DNA of 57,701 nucleotides from DATDYB01 sp036517115. Lineage in GTDB: Bacteria > Patescibacteriota > Minisyncoccia > Phycocordibacterales > PALSA-1337. The stretch's first letter is position 1; the number at the start of each line of letters is the position of its first letter. The notes under the pieces are model-generated. The model did not search any database. It had not been told where the DNA came from and saw only the letters and a list, made by a program, of their open reading frames with translations. The stretch lies in assembly GCA_036517115.1 (NCBI GenBank), contig DATDYB010000010.1, positions 1-57,701 on the forward strand, read 5' to 3'. A program made the translations under genes and the position numbers. Shown here one piece after another: positions 13,506 to 22,602 of the stretch.

Positions 13506-15068
13506 ATGTCATTCGCCAAAGTCTCAAGTGCACAAACATCGCTTCTCAAAGCACACATCGTAGGTGTTGAAGTTGACCTCTCTAATGGTCTGCATGCTTT
13601 TTCTGTTGTCGGCCTTCCGGACAAAGCAGTTGCAGAATCAAAAGATCGCGTGTCGGCGGCGATCAAAAATACCGGCTTTAAATCGCCGAAAAAAAAGAAT
13701 CAGAAAGTGGTGGTAGCCCTCGCTCCCGCCGATATCAAGAAAGAAGGGCCTAGTTTCGACCTCGCCATTGCTCTCGCCTATCTTCTCGCCGCGAAGGAGA
13801 TATTTTTTAATCCGAAAGGTAAACTTTTCTTAGGAGAACTCTCCCTCGACGGAGAACTGCGCCCTGTGCCCGGAGTCTTGCCGCTTGTCGAGGAAGCGCG
13901 CAAGAGGGGATTTGCAGAAGTGTACGTGCCTACCGAAAATGTCCGCGAAGCGGCGCTCATAGGGAACATCGACGTCTTTGCAGTAAATACACTCAAGGAA
14001 ATCCTCGGCCACCTCAACACCAAAACGATCGACGAGAATAAACATATTCAAAAGGTTATCCTTGAGCCAGTACCTGCAACAGACATCGTCCCAAGTGTGT
14101 ATAGCAGTTCTGTAGACTTCGGTGATATCAAGGGGCAAAACGATGCAAAGCGTGGACTTCTCATTGCTGCCGCGGGCGGACACAACGTCGCACTATATGG
14201 CCCACCTGGCACCGGCAAAACCATGCTCGCCAAAGCGTTCGCGAGTATCTTGCCTCCGCTTTCATTTGACGAAATACTTGAGGTCACCTCCATCCATTCG
14301 GTGGCAGGGCTTCTTAAAGAAGATTTAGTAACCGAGCCTCCTATCCGTAGTCCGCATCACACTTCATCGTATGTGTCGCTCGTGGGCGGTGGCAGTATCC
14401 CAAAACCGGGGGAGATCACTCTGGCGCACCGGGGTGTGCTTTTTCTCGACGAGTTTCCAGAGTTTGATAAGCGGGTGATCGAAACCCTCCGCCAACCGCT
14501 TGAGGATAGGGTGGTGTCCGTCACCCGCGCCCGCGGGTCAGCGAAATTTCCCGCCCATTTCATACTTATTGCTGCTATGAACCCATGCCCGTGTGGCAAT
14601 CACGGTAGCAAAGGAAAAGAATGCATCTGTAGTCCGATCAATATTCAACGTTATGAGCGAAAACTCTCAGGACCCATTGTTGACCGTATTGATATGTGGA
14701 TCGAAGTGCCACCTATTTCCCACGCTCTCTTAAGCGACACAGAGAACGACAAACCTGAAAGCGACGAGATCCGAAAACAGGTAATGAACATTCGCCACAC
14801 CCAAGGTCTACGCTTTAAGAAACACGGCATCGACATTAAAACCAACAGCGAGATACGAGGCAAAGATGTTTTAAACCTCGCCAACCTTACTCCAAAAGCA
14901 AAGGAGGTGTTAAACTTCTCCGCACAAAAGCACGATCTCTCAGCCCGCGCGTATCACAGAGTCGTCCGTCTTGCCCGCACCATTGCAGATATTGAAAAAA
15001 GCGAACCTGTAACAGACGGCCATATTCTCGAAGCTCTGCAGTATCGCCCAAAGAAAAAGGACTTGTAG
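13506..15068 (+). CDS. comM: YifB/ComM Mg-chelatase-like AAA+ ATPase
   Basis: 520 aa. The N-terminal domain has the ComM signature (FSVVGLPDKAVAESKDRVSA and KVVVALAPADIKKEGPSFDL). The AAA+ core has Walker A GPPGTGKT near residue 238, Walker B GVLFLDEFPEF, and a CPCG-containing insert; the C-terminus is the usual helical lid (SARAYHRVVRLARTIADIE). ComM is a hexameric helicase that promotes branch migration during natural transformation. With pilB at 43391-45064 it suggests that DNA uptake is retained. Confidence 0.95.
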   Translation: MSFAKVSSAQTSLLKAHIVGVEVDLSNGLHAFSVVGLPDKAVAESKDRVSAAIKNTGFKSPKKKNQKVVVALAPADIKKEGPSFDLAIALAYLLAAKEIFFNPKGKLFLGELSLDGELRPVPGVLPLVEEARKRGFAEVYVPTENVREAALIGNIDVFAVNTLKEILGHLNTKTIDENKHIQKVILEPVPATDIVPSVYSSSVDFGDIKGQNDAKRGLLIAAAGGHNVALYGPPGTGKTMLAKAFASILPPLSFDEILEVTSIHSVAGLLKEDLVTEPPIRSPHHTSSYVSLVGGGSIPKPGEITLAHRGVLFLDEFPEFDKRVIETLRQPLEDRVVSVTRARGSAKFPAHFILIAAMNPCPCGNHGSKGKECICSPINIQRYERKLSGPIVDRIDMWIEVPPISHALLSDTENDKPESDEIRKQVMNIRHTQGLRFKKHGIDIKTNSEIRGKDVLNLANLTPKAKEVLNFSAQKHDLSARAYHRVVRLARTIADIEKSEPVTDGHILEALQYRPKKKDL

Positions 15069-15073
15069 TTACA

Positions 15074-15098
15074 AAAAATCGCATTCATTGCGATTTTT
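15074..15098. terminator. bidirectional terminator
   Basis: AAAAATCGCA (15074-15083) pairs with TGCGATTTTT (15089-15098). It serves comM on the plus strand and the convergent peptidase gene on the minus strand. Confidence 0.85.
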
Positions 15099-15121
15099 AT
15101 ACTTTATACCTACTACTCTAT

Positions 15122-16150
15122 TTAGAATGGGTTTTTTGCTCCACGAATCTCGAAGTGCACATGTGAGCCGGTTGATTTACCTGTTGAACCCATGAGAGCG
15201 ATGGTTTGACCTTGCTTCACCATCTGTCCCACAGTCACCAAGTTAGCCTTGGTGTGAGCGTAGAGAGTTTGGGTACCATTACCATGAGAAATAACGACAT
15301 AGTTACCGTAGCCAGTATTCCAGCCACCCGTCTTGGCAATAATGACGGTTCCACCTGCAGCGGCGTAAATCGGTGTACCAAGGGAGGCAGCAAGATCCAC
15401 ACCATTGTATCCGTGAATGCCTTGTGACTTATGTCCACCAACGACAGGACGCATGTAATATCCAGAATATGTGGGAAGTCCTTTGCGACCTGGTACGGTA
15501 GGTGTCTTAACTTGTTCGATCTCTCCGTCTGGAATAGTGACATCTTCACCAACAACGAGCACAGCTCCCCGCACAAGTCCGTTGTATTCGATGATCTCTC
15601 CAATGTCAGCTTTATATTTAGCAGCAAGCGACTCAATAGTGTCGCCCTTCTTGATCGTATGACGAACACCTGAAACAGGAAGGATGATGAGGGTTTGTCC
15701 TACCAACAGTCTCTTATCTGACTTCACTTCGTTCGCCCACATGATGGTATTAACGCTCACCCCGAACATTTGAGCAATGCCTCCGAGTGTATCACCTTCG
15801 CGCACTACGTAAATAGAAATGGTATCACTGTGATGATCTTCGATATCCGCAAGAGTCCCTGAGGGACCAGTTTCCGGGAGTAGGGCGCTACCGACAATGG
15901 TAATCTCACCACCTCCTTTTGAAGGATTAGGGTCTGGGTTAACCGCGGCCTGCAATAAAGCCATGGTCTGAGAATTTGGGATATTTTCCTCTATCACCAC
16001 CTTACTTTTCCCAAAGATGTCTGAAACAAAGGAAAAAACCCCAGCGTGAGCTTCAAAAGGAAGGCTCACGACGGTTATTAGCATAAAGAGCTTTATGGTT
16101 AAAAGCCCGAGAAATATTGACCATTTAAATTGCTTTGAATGAGTTTGCAA
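15122..16150 (-). CDS. LysM and M23 peptidoglycan endopeptidase
   Basis: 342 aa. A hydrophobic N-terminal helix (about residues 11-35, ending AHAG) acts as signal peptide or anchor. Two LysM repeats follow: ISIYVVREGDTLGGIAQMFG (near 114) and VRHTIKKGDTIESLAAKY (near 162). A LytM/M23 metallopeptidase domain has the zinc ligands in HGYNGVDLA and HVHFE, the latter after LYAHTK and TGKSTGS. It should bind and cut peptidoglycan outside the membrane, for growth, septum splitting or host contact. Its 3' end faces comM across a shared terminator. Confidence 0.93.
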   Translation of the reverse strand: MQTHSKQFKWSIFLGLLTIKLFMLITVVSLPFEAHAGVFSFVSDIFGKSKVVIEENIPNSQTMALLQAAVNPDPNPSKGGGEITIVGSALLPETGPSGTLADIEDHHSDTISIYVVREGDTLGGIAQMFGVSVNTIMWANEVKSDKRLLVGQTLIILPVSGVRHTIKKGDTIESLAAKYKADIGEIIEYNGLVRGAVLVVGEDVTIPDGEIEQVKTPTVPGRKGLPTYSGYYMRPVVGGHKSQGIHGYNGVDLAASLGTPIYAAAGGTVIIAKTGGWNTGYGNYVVISHGNGTQTLYAHTKANLVTVGQMVKQGQTIALMGSTGKSTGSHVHFEIRGAKNPF

Positions 16151-16431
16151 ATTAGGTGTGAAATTATCAAGCGTTCCGTAAAAAAAGGGCCCAACAGAGC
16201 CATTTTCAAGCTTTCATTTTCTGTATACGCTCTCAATCATAGCCCCCCACCCCTAAAAGTCAACGAAGGTAATCCACAGCTCGTTATTGTAGAGTTACAA
16301 AACCCTTATCCAATCACAGTATTTGACATATTTACAATATTCATTTTGAATACTTTTTCCCCTGGTCCGACAAAATATCCATATTTAAGGCCATTTTTCG
16401 CATATCCACTCGCCCGTGATACTATTCACTG
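16151..16431. other. AT-rich divergent intergenic region
   Basis: No gene or RNA is supported. A TTGACA at 16323-16328 has only a poor -10 match (TTGAAT), and the uvrD promoter lies at its right end. Confidence 0.4.
16397..16425 (+). promoter_or_regulatory. uvrD promoter, leaderless
   Basis: TTCGCA (16397-16402), 17-base spacer, extended -10 TGA-TACTAT (TACTAT 16420-16425). The GTG start at 16432 falls at the expected transcription start. Confidence 0.6.
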
Positions 16432-18411
16432 GTGAAGCCATACTTAGAAGAACTGAACCTAGAGCAACGAAAAGCAGTACTCCAAACCCAAGGACCAGTA
16501 CTTATCGTCGCTGGAGCCGGGGCAGGGAAGACTAAAACCATCACCCACCGCATCCTTCACCTCATCAAGGAAGGGGTACATCCCAATGAAATTCTTGCCA
16601 TTACCTTCACCAACAAAGCAGCGAAAGAAATGAGAGAGAGGGTGTACGAACTTCTAACAGGAGATAGGGGATTAAATCTTCCAGTGTCTGCGTTCCCTCC
16701 CGCGAGCCACCACCTACAAGCTTCAAGCTTCCCCTTCATGAGCACCTTTCACTCCCTTGGCGTACACATCATCAAGGAAAACGCGGAACATGTGGGCGTC
16801 CCGCGCCATTTCAGTATTTTCGACAAAGCCGACGGCAAGCGAGCAGTTAAGGAGGCGATGGAGCGTGCAGATGTTGATCCCAAACAATTTGATCCGGGAA
16901 AAATCCAGAATGCCATCTCACGACAAAAAGGAAACATGGTTTCAGAAAGCCGCTTTAACGCGGGAGGGGGGAGAGACTATTTTGCGGATATCGTTGGAGA
17001 GGTGTGGACGAGGTACGAAGAAATATTAAAAAAAGAAAAAGCCCTCGACTTCGACGACTTACTTTTGAAAACTGCTGAGCTTCTACAAAGCAATAAAGAA
17101 GTGCGCGAACGATATCAGAAACAGTGGCGATACATTCACATCGACGAATATCAAGACACGAACAAAGTACAGTACATGATCGCCAAGCTCCTTGCAGAAG
17201 AGCATAGAAATATCTGCGTAGTGGGAGACGCCGACCAAATGATCTACAGCTGGCGAGGTGCGGACATCACGAATATTCTTAACTTTGAAAAAGATTATCC
17301 TGAAGCAGTCGTTATCCTGCTTGAAGAAAATTATCGATCAACTCAGACCATCCTCACCGCCGCTAACCGTATTATAGAAAAAAACGTAATGCGCAAAGAG
17401 AAACGTCTTTTCACAAAAAATCCCGAAGGTGAAAAATTGGGCCTGAACATTCTCCATAATGAAACCGAGGAGGCTCGGACGATTACCGAAAAAGCAAAAG
17501 AGCTCATCGAGTCAGGCTCGGAACCTCGTGAGATCGCGGTATTGTACCGCGCCAACTTTCAATCACGTGTACTTGAAGAAGCCTTTATTCTAAAAGAAGT
17601 TCCGTACCAAATTTTAGGCACGCGTTTCTTCGACCGCAAGGAAGTTAAAGACTTACTTTCGTTCCTCCGCGCCGCCCTCAACCCTGAAAGTCTGGGGGAT
17701 CTAAAACGAATCATCAACATCCCCGCTCGAGGCATTGGTAAAGTATCACTGTTAAAAATATTTGCGGGAAAAGAACATGAACTACCGGTGGCTATGCGAG
17801 AAAAAATGATCAAATTTAGGGCCCTACTTGGCCGCATCAGAGAAGTTGCCTTGAAAGAGAAGCCGTCTGTTACCATTAAATTCATCATGAAGGAGAGCGG
17901 CATCGAACCTACCTGGAGGGACGGGTCCGAAGAGGAGCAGGAGCGACTGGAGAACGTGCGTGAGCTCGTTACGCTCGCTTCTAAATACGACATCACGGAA
18001 GGCGAGGAGGGAGTGGAAAAGCTTTTAAGTGACGCGGCTCTTGCCACGGATCAGGATGAGCTTATGAAAGACAAGAACGCAGTCAAACTCATGACAGTGC
18101 ACTCGTCGAAAGGCCTCGAATTCGACCAGGTCTTTATCCCCGGGCTTGAAGCGGATTTGTTTCCTCACAAACGTTTTAACGAAGATGAGATTAACGATAG
18201 CGAAGCTGAGGAAGAGCGGCGGTTGTTTTACGTCGCGCTTACCAGAGCACGAAAAAATGTATTCCTTTCGTATGCCATCGTACGTACCATTTTCGGTGCG
18301 CAGAAGGTCAACGCACCATCAGAATTTTTGAACGAACTTGATAAGGATCTTGTGGAGGGGGAGGAGTATGAGGCACCGAGGGGAGTCAAGGCGATCTTTA
18401 TCGACTTCTAA
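16432..18411 (+). CDS. uvrD: UvrD/PcrA-type superfamily 1 DNA helicase
   Basis: 659 aa from a GTG start. Helicase motifs appear in order: LNLEQRKAVLQTQGPVLIVAGAGAGKTKT (Q motif and Walker A, about 9-36), FTNKAAKEMRERV, FMSTFHSLG, HIDEYQDTN (Walker B), VVGDADQMIYSWRGAD, ENYRSTQTIL, VKLMTVHSSKGLEFDQVFIPGLE and LFYVALTRARKNVFLSY. It unwinds DNA 3'-5' in excision and mismatch repair. An unusual stretch of about 25 residues (LLTGDRGLNLPVSAFPPASH and following) is inserted between motif Ia and the FHS motif. Confidence 0.94.
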   Translation: MKPYLEELNLEQRKAVLQTQGPVLIVAGAGAGKTKTITHRILHLIKEGVHPNEILAITFTNKAAKEMRERVYELLTGDRGLNLPVSAFPPASHHLQASSFPFMSTFHSLGVHIIKENAEHVGVPRHFSIFDKADGKRAVKEAMERADVDPKQFDPGKIQNAISRQKGNMVSESRFNAGGGRDYFADIVGEVWTRYEEILKKEKALDFDDLLLKTAELLQSNKEVRERYQKQWRYIHIDEYQDTNKVQYMIAKLLAEEHRNICVVGDADQMIYSWRGADITNILNFEKDYPEAVVILLEENYRSTQTILTAANRIIEKNVMRKEKRLFTKNPEGEKLGLNILHNETEEARTITEKAKELIESGSEPREIAVLYRANFQSRVLEEAFILKEVPYQILGTRFFDRKEVKDLLSFLRAALNPESLGDLKRIINIPARGIGKVSLLKIFAGKEHELPVAMREKMIKFRALLGRIREVALKEKPSVTIKFIMKESGIEPTWRDGSEEEQERLENVRELVTLASKYDITEGEEGVEKLLSDAALATDQDELMKDKNAVKLMTVHSSKGLEFDQVFIPGLEADLFPHKRFNEDEINDSEAEEERRLFYVALTRARKNVFLSYAIVRTIFGAQKVNAPSEFLNELDKDLVEGEEYEAPRGVKAIFIDF

Positions 18412-18461
18412 TATAAAAAATTTAAAATGAACCCATCTACTTTGTTGCCGACTCCGCTTGC

Positions 18462-18545
18462 TCCCTTACAGGGACTGTCCACTCATTGGGATTTCAGAAA
18501 ATCCTCAATGAGTCTTGCGGAAGCTCCAAGCATTCGCTTCCTCAC
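18462..18545 (-). repeat. structured repeat family A, copy 3
   Basis: Minus-strand copy of the element at 2526-2605: GTGAGGAAGCGAATGC, GAGCTTCCGCAAG, then a central hairpin CTCATTG/CAATGAG and GGATTT/AAATCC with loop TCTG, then GGACAGTCCCTGTAAGGG. Its central stem sequence is unrelated to copies 1 and 2 but fully paired. Confidence 0.8.
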
Positions 18546-18578
18546 ATGCACAGTACTATTCGTACAGTTTGGTCGCAA

Positions 18579-18665
18579 TTCCTTACAGGAACTGTACACC
18601 TTTTGGATACTTCAGAAAGTATCACAAAAGGTCTTGCGGTGCTTCCAGTGGTCACACCTCACTCG
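18579..18665 (-). repeat. structured repeat family A, copy 4
   Basis: Minus strand: GTGAGGTGTGACC, GCACCGCAAG, a central hairpin CCTTTTG/CAAAAGG with GATACTT/AAGTATC and loop TCTG, then TGTACAGTTCCTGTAAGGAA. It lies about 30 bases from copy 3 in the same orientation. Confidence 0.8.
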
Positions 18666-18706
18666 CCGGCGCCTCGTATCTGGATCCATTTAAAAATTTT
18701 TATACT

Positions 18707-19498
18707 ATGAATTTAATTCCAAAAAAGTCGTTAGGGCAAAATTTTCTCACTTCACAAGGTGCTTTGAATATGATTGTCGAGGCGGCCGATCTTCATCCAC
18801 ACAACATTATTCTCGAAGTAGGCCCCGGAAAGGGCGCTCTCACAGAGAAACTCTTGGTTCGGGACGTGAAAGTTATTACTGTAGAAAAAGATGACCGACT
18901 CATTCCTTTTTTAAAAGAACGTTTCTCTGAGGAAATTCGGGAGGAGAAACTTATACTCGTTCACCAAGACATTTTAAACTTCGATCCCGCCTCATACGGA
19001 CTGACAACGGGGAGCTACAAAATTGTCGCTAACATTCCGTACTACATCACCGGAGCGTTTATACGAAGATTTCTGGAAACACCAGCGCAACCCGGCCACA
19101 TGGTGATTTTGGTGCAAAAAGAGGTGGCGCAGCGCATTATCGCAAAGGACGGAAAGGAGAGCCTCTTTTCAATAAGCGTAAAAGCTTTCGGCATGCCTAA
19201 ATATATAGAAACTGTTAAAGCGGGGAGTTTCAGTCCGGCACCAAATGTTGATTCTGCCATTCTTTCTATAAGCCACATTTCTAAGGATTTCTTTAAAAAC
19301 TGCGAAGCGGAGGCTTTTTTTAAGGTGATTCATGCGGGATTTGCCCATAAACGCAAGCAACTAGGGGGTAACCTTACAGCCCTTGCACCCAAAGAAAAAG
19401 TGGCTTCCGTGTTGGAACAGCTTGGAATTTCCCCAAAAACTCGCGCGGAAGACCTTACGCTTGAGCAGTGGAAACAAATAGCTCAACACCTCCACTAA
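18707..19498 (+). CDS. rsmA: 16S rRNA adenine dimethyltransferase A (KsgA)
   Basis: 263 aa from the ATG at 18707, where the family-like sequence MNLIPKKSLGQNFLTSQGAL begins; the longer frame runs through repeat family A. SAM-binding motif I is IILEVGPGKGALTEKLL, and the catalytic NIPYYITGAFI (NxPY) is near residue 108. The C-terminal helical domain ends AEDLTLEQWKQIAQHL. It dimethylates two adjacent adenines in helix 45 of 16S rRNA late in small-subunit assembly. Inverted repeats flank it on both sides. Confidence 0.95.
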   Translation: MNLIPKKSLGQNFLTSQGALNMIVEAADLHPHNIILEVGPGKGALTEKLLVRDVKVITVEKDDRLIPFLKERFSEEIREEKLILVHQDILNFDPASYGLTTGSYKIVANIPYYITGAFIRRFLETPAQPGHMVILVQKEVAQRIIAKDGKESLFSISVKAFGMPKYIETVKAGSFSPAPNVDSAILSISHISKDFFKNCEAEAFFKVIHAGFAHKRKQLGGNLTALAPKEKVASVLEQLGISPKTRAEDLTLEQWKQIAQHLH

Positions 19499-19505
19499 AA
19501 ACTCA

Positions 19506-19686
19506 CTACTTCACAATTTTTCAACCCCGAGACGCCTATCTTCGCAAAGCTACAGTGTTTTTCTTGACGGAAAATGGACAACTCCCTCCGGTCGGCCCTT
19601 CGGAGACTCAGGACTGAATCCATTTTCCTAAAAAACTCCCTGCTTTGCAGAATTTAGGCTATTTAGGTTAAAAAATTGTGAAGTAG
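19506..19686. repeat. large palindromic element family B, copy 2
   Basis: 21-base terminal inverted repeats with one mismatch (19506-19526 with 19666-19686). The interior shares CAACCCCGAGACGC, GACGGAAAATGGACAACTCC and CCATTTTCCTAAAAA with copy 1 at 12841-13019. It follows rsmA by seven bases. Confidence 0.85.
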
Positions 19687-19732
19687 TTCGTCCTCCTCGA
19701 CCAAGCGATCCAGGATCCAGTTTGTCGTTGGA

Positions 19733-19917
19733 GCGAGCCCATCAAAAAATTTCCACCTAAACAGTGAGCATTCTGCAAAGTAACGAGCTTTTTAGGAAAA
19801 TTGGGTTGTGTGAGCTTCTCCATTCTGATGGAGGGCGAGTTCCCAATTTTCCGTAAAGAAAAGTGAGTGTACTTTGTGAAGGCGAGCGTTCGGGGGTGGA
19901 AATTTTTGATGGACGAG
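19733..19917. repeat. large palindromic element family B, copy 3 (inverted)
   Basis: Opposite orientation to copy 2 and only about 46 bases away. The ends CCATCAAAAAATTTCCACC and GGTGGAAATTTTTGATGG pair with one extra A. On the minus strand the interior reads CACTTTTCTTTACGGAAAAT, an inner loop, then CCAATTTTCCTAAAAAG. Confidence 0.8.
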
Positions 19918-19954
19918 CGCACTTTATCAACAGTTTTTAAACAGCTTATCCTGA

Positions 19955-19960
19955 TATAAT
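19955..19960 (+). promoter_or_regulatory. -10 element of the secretion operon
   Basis: TGA-TATAAT (extended -10) 35 bases before the TTG start at 19995. The -35 region is only T-rich. It is the likely promoter of the long operon 19995-28591. Confidence 0.6.
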
Positions 19961-19994
19961 TGACATCAGAATTCTGTAAAAATTCCGTAAAATC

Positions 19995-20978
19995 TTGGCT
20001 AGAATCAGCGCAAAAAGAGTTGCCATCATCGCAACCTCAATTATCGTACTTGGAGGTATTTTTATGCTGGCAACATATCAAAAACCTGCCGATAAAGTAC
20101 TTTCCTTCACCCAAACAACTCAAAGTGAGACTGAAAAGGCGTTCAAAACGCTCACAGAGAAAGATGCTGACGGTGATACCCTCAAAGATTGGGAGGAAGC
20201 GCTCTGGAAAACAGACATCAACGACCCTGACACCGACAAGGACGGTGCGCCTGACGGGGAAGAGGTAACTCTCGGGAGAAATCCAACCGTTAAAGGCCCG
20301 AACGATAAGCTCCTCGATCACCCCCTCGGAAGCACCACAATATTTAAAAATGATGTGAGCCTTAGCGCCACCGACCGATTCGCTCGCGACGTATTCACTC
20401 GTTACATGTCCCTTAAACAAGCCGGGGTGCCTGTGGGAACCGACGAGCAGGTCAACATTGCCAATTCGATCGCGGAGGAATACGACAGCTCGATCGAATT
20501 CAAGCGCTACAAAACCACGGATATTAAAATCGGAGTGAGTGATACTGCAGAAACGATCAAACAGTATGGAAATATTTTGGGTCACATCATCACCACCTAT
20601 GCGGTGAGCTCCCGAAACGAGGGAATCATCCTTAAAGATGCTTTAGAAAATGATAACCCTGATACTTTAAAGGAGCTTGATCCCATCATCAAGGGATACG
20701 AACAATATCTCAGTCAATTCCTGCTCGTGCAGGTACCTCCTTCTGCTTTGTCGTTGCACCTGAAACTTCTGAACACCCTGAGTGAGCTCATTGGTACGGT
20801 GAAGGGTATGAAGCTCGTCTTCACCGATTCATTGCAGTCTCTTATCAGTCTCAAGGGTTATCAGGGCATAGCCCTTAATCTCTATAACGATCTCTTGGAT
20901 CTGCAGAAATATTTTCTTAGTAAAAAAATCGACTACGTGATGGGTGAAGCGGGGTATGTGTTTATGCGACAACAATGA
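19995..20978 (+). CDS. membrane-anchored protein with a TSP3-type calcium-binding repeat
   Basis: 327 aa from a TTG start, chosen because the membrane helix begins within a few residues. A helix at about 8-26 (VAIIATSIIVLGGIFMLATY) anchors it. Residues 50-90 hold DADGDTLKDWEEALWKTD and DPDTDKDGAPDGEEV, the DxDxDGxxD pattern of thrombospondin type 3 repeats. The rest is helical. It is first in the secretion/pilus operon and overlaps the next gene by ATGA, so it is probably an extracytoplasmic part of that machine. Its exact role is unknown. Confidence 0.75.
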   Translation: MARISAKRVAIIATSIIVLGGIFMLATYQKPADKVLSFTQTTQSETEKAFKTLTEKDADGDTLKDWEEALWKTDINDPDTDKDGAPDGEEVTLGRNPTVKGPNDKLLDHPLGSTTIFKNDVSLSATDRFARDVFTRYMSLKQAGVPVGTDEQVNIANSIAEEYDSSIEFKRYKTTDIKIGVSDTAETIKQYGNILGHIITTYAVSSRNEGIILKDALENDNPDTLKELDPIIKGYEQYLSQFLLVQVPPSALSLHLKLLNTLSELIGTVKGMKLVFTDSLQSLISLKGYQGIALNLYNDLLDLQKYFLSKKIDYVMGEAGYVFMRQQ

Positions 20979-22600
20979 AACATTATTACTACAAAAAAGT
21001 AATAGCATTATTTTTGGTACTCTCTTTTATCTTACCTTCAGTCGCAATGTTACGTACTCAAAAAGCTGAGGCAATATTCGGGGTGGGAGATGTCGTCTTC
21101 GACATAACCAACACCTTTCAGAACGCCATGACCGCCGTAAGCACTGCGGCATCAAGCATTTCAGCTTATTTCTTACAATACAAAGAAGGGGTGCTTGATC
21201 CAATAGCTTACTTCATCGCCAAAGCAATCATTCGTCAGCTCACTGCAAGTATTGTGGACTGGATCAACTCAGGTTTTGAAGGCAACCCATCCTTCATTTC
21301 CGACCCAGGCGGTTTCTTTGTCGACCTCGCAGATCAGGAAATCGGGCGCTTTATCGAGGGAAATTCGGATTTGAATTTTCTTTGCCAGCCATTCAGTATC
21401 GACATCCGACTTGCTCTAGCGCTTCGGTATTCACCGTTCAAGCGAAAAATTACCTGTACACTCTCAGGTGCCTTTAAAAATGCGAAAGGGGCAGTGGATG
21501 GATTTACTGGTGGGAATTTCGCACAAGGCGGATGGCAGGGGTGGATCTCACTTACCGAAGAGCCGCAGAATAACTACATCGGAGCATACATTGAGTCTAG
21601 GAATGAGCTCGAGGTGCGCATTGGCAACAAGCAGCTGACGAAAACCAAAGAAGCGTCCTGGAACAACGGCTTCCTTTCTTGGGAAAAGTGCAGTGGCAAA
21701 GATACTCAAGCCGCCCAAGTATTGCGAGATGATATCAAACGCTACAACGACGGTACGAGCCAATACGAACACGAGCTTATCGTTGCTAAAGACGAACTTA
21801 AAAAAGTTGAGAAATCTGGTTGCGAGACACAGACTCCCGGCAAGGTCATCTCGGACGGACTTTCAAACACTCTCGGCAGCCCTTTGCGCCAGCTTGAGCT
21901 CGCCGACGAGTTTAACGAAATCATCAACGCGCTCCTCGTGCAGATGTTGAAACAAGTGCTTGGACCAGGAGATGGACTCCGGGGCACCAGTGGCAAAGGC
22001 GCAGGAGACACGAGCTCAATTCTTTATCGTCTTGAAAACGAGAAGACGGCGGAAGAAACAGCGGCGCTCGAGAAAATAAAGATTGAGGCACTCAAGGGTA
22101 TTGTTAAGTCGATTGATGAGGAAACGAGGTACAAAACTAATCTAGACAACACACTAAACACATTTATTGGATCTAAAACCCTGCTTGAGTCCGTCAAAGC
22201 TTGCTACCAGACGAAACTTACCCGACCAACAACCACCCTCACGGTAAACCAAATTTCATTTGCCAACGGCCGCATCGCTGATACGGATCGGGTCATTGCT
22301 GAAAAAATCACCCCTCGAGCATCACCACTTCTTGGTAGAATCGAAGCGCTGCAAAGCCTCTTGGTCACACTAATAACGATTGAGACCAACGTTAAGACTG
22401 GAACAACCGTAAACGAAGTGGTGGTGGACGGTACCAGCGCTTACGAAAAGTTAATCTCTGAGAAGAAACTCCACACCATTGTTGAAATCGAAACGGCCGG
22501 TGCTGAAAAAGACGACATCGTGAAAGAGATGGATAAACTTAACAATGAGACCAATCTCAAAATGAAGGAATGTCAACTCTTTCCAGCAAACGGCGTATAA
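20975..22600 (+). CDS. exported protein of the secretion cluster, unknown family
   Basis: 541 aa. The start overlaps the preceding stop (ATGA). A signal peptide is clear: KKVIALFLVLSFILPSVAML followed by AEA. There is a short hydrophobic region near 60-90, then a mainly soluble, helical protein with coiled-coil-like stretches (YEHELIVAKDELKKVEK) and four to five cysteines. Proteins of this size precede the VirB6-like gene in Parcubacteria secretion loci. Function is inferred only from position. Confidence 0.75.
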   Translation: MKHYYYKKVIALFLVLSFILPSVAMLRTQKAEAIFGVGDVVFDITNTFQNAMTAVSTAASSISAYFLQYKEGVLDPIAYFIAKAIIRQLTASIVDWINSGFEGNPSFISDPGGFFVDLADQEIGRFIEGNSDLNFLCQPFSIDIRLALALRYSPFKRKITCTLSGAFKNAKGAVDGFTGGNFAQGGWQGWISLTEEPQNNYIGAYIESRNELEVRIGNKQLTKTKEASWNNGFLSWEKCSGKDTQAAQVLRDDIKRYNDGTSQYEHELIVAKDELKKVEKSGCETQTPGKVISDGLSNTLGSPLRQLELADEFNEIINALLVQMLKQVLGPGDGLRGTSGKGAGDTSSILYRLENEKTAEETAALEKIKIEALKGIVKSIDEETRYKTNLDNTLNTFIGSKTLLESVKACYQTKLTRPTTTLTVNQISFANGRIADTDRVIAEKITPRASPLLGRIEALQSLLVTLITIETNVKTGTTVNEVVVDGTSAYEKLISEKKLHTIVEIETAGAEKDDIVKEMDKLNNETNLKMKECQLFPANGV

Positions 22601-22602
22601 CC

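Noticed and set aside
16323..16350. Strong TTGACA promoter upstream of uvrD
   Set aside because: The -35 is perfect but the -10 at 17 bases (TTGAAT) is poor; the extended -10 at 16420 fits the GTG start better.
20037..20585. 182 aa ORF on the minus strand opposite the TSP3-repeat gene
   Set aside because: It runs antisense through a gene with clear TSP3 motifs and an ATGA-coupled downstream neighbour.
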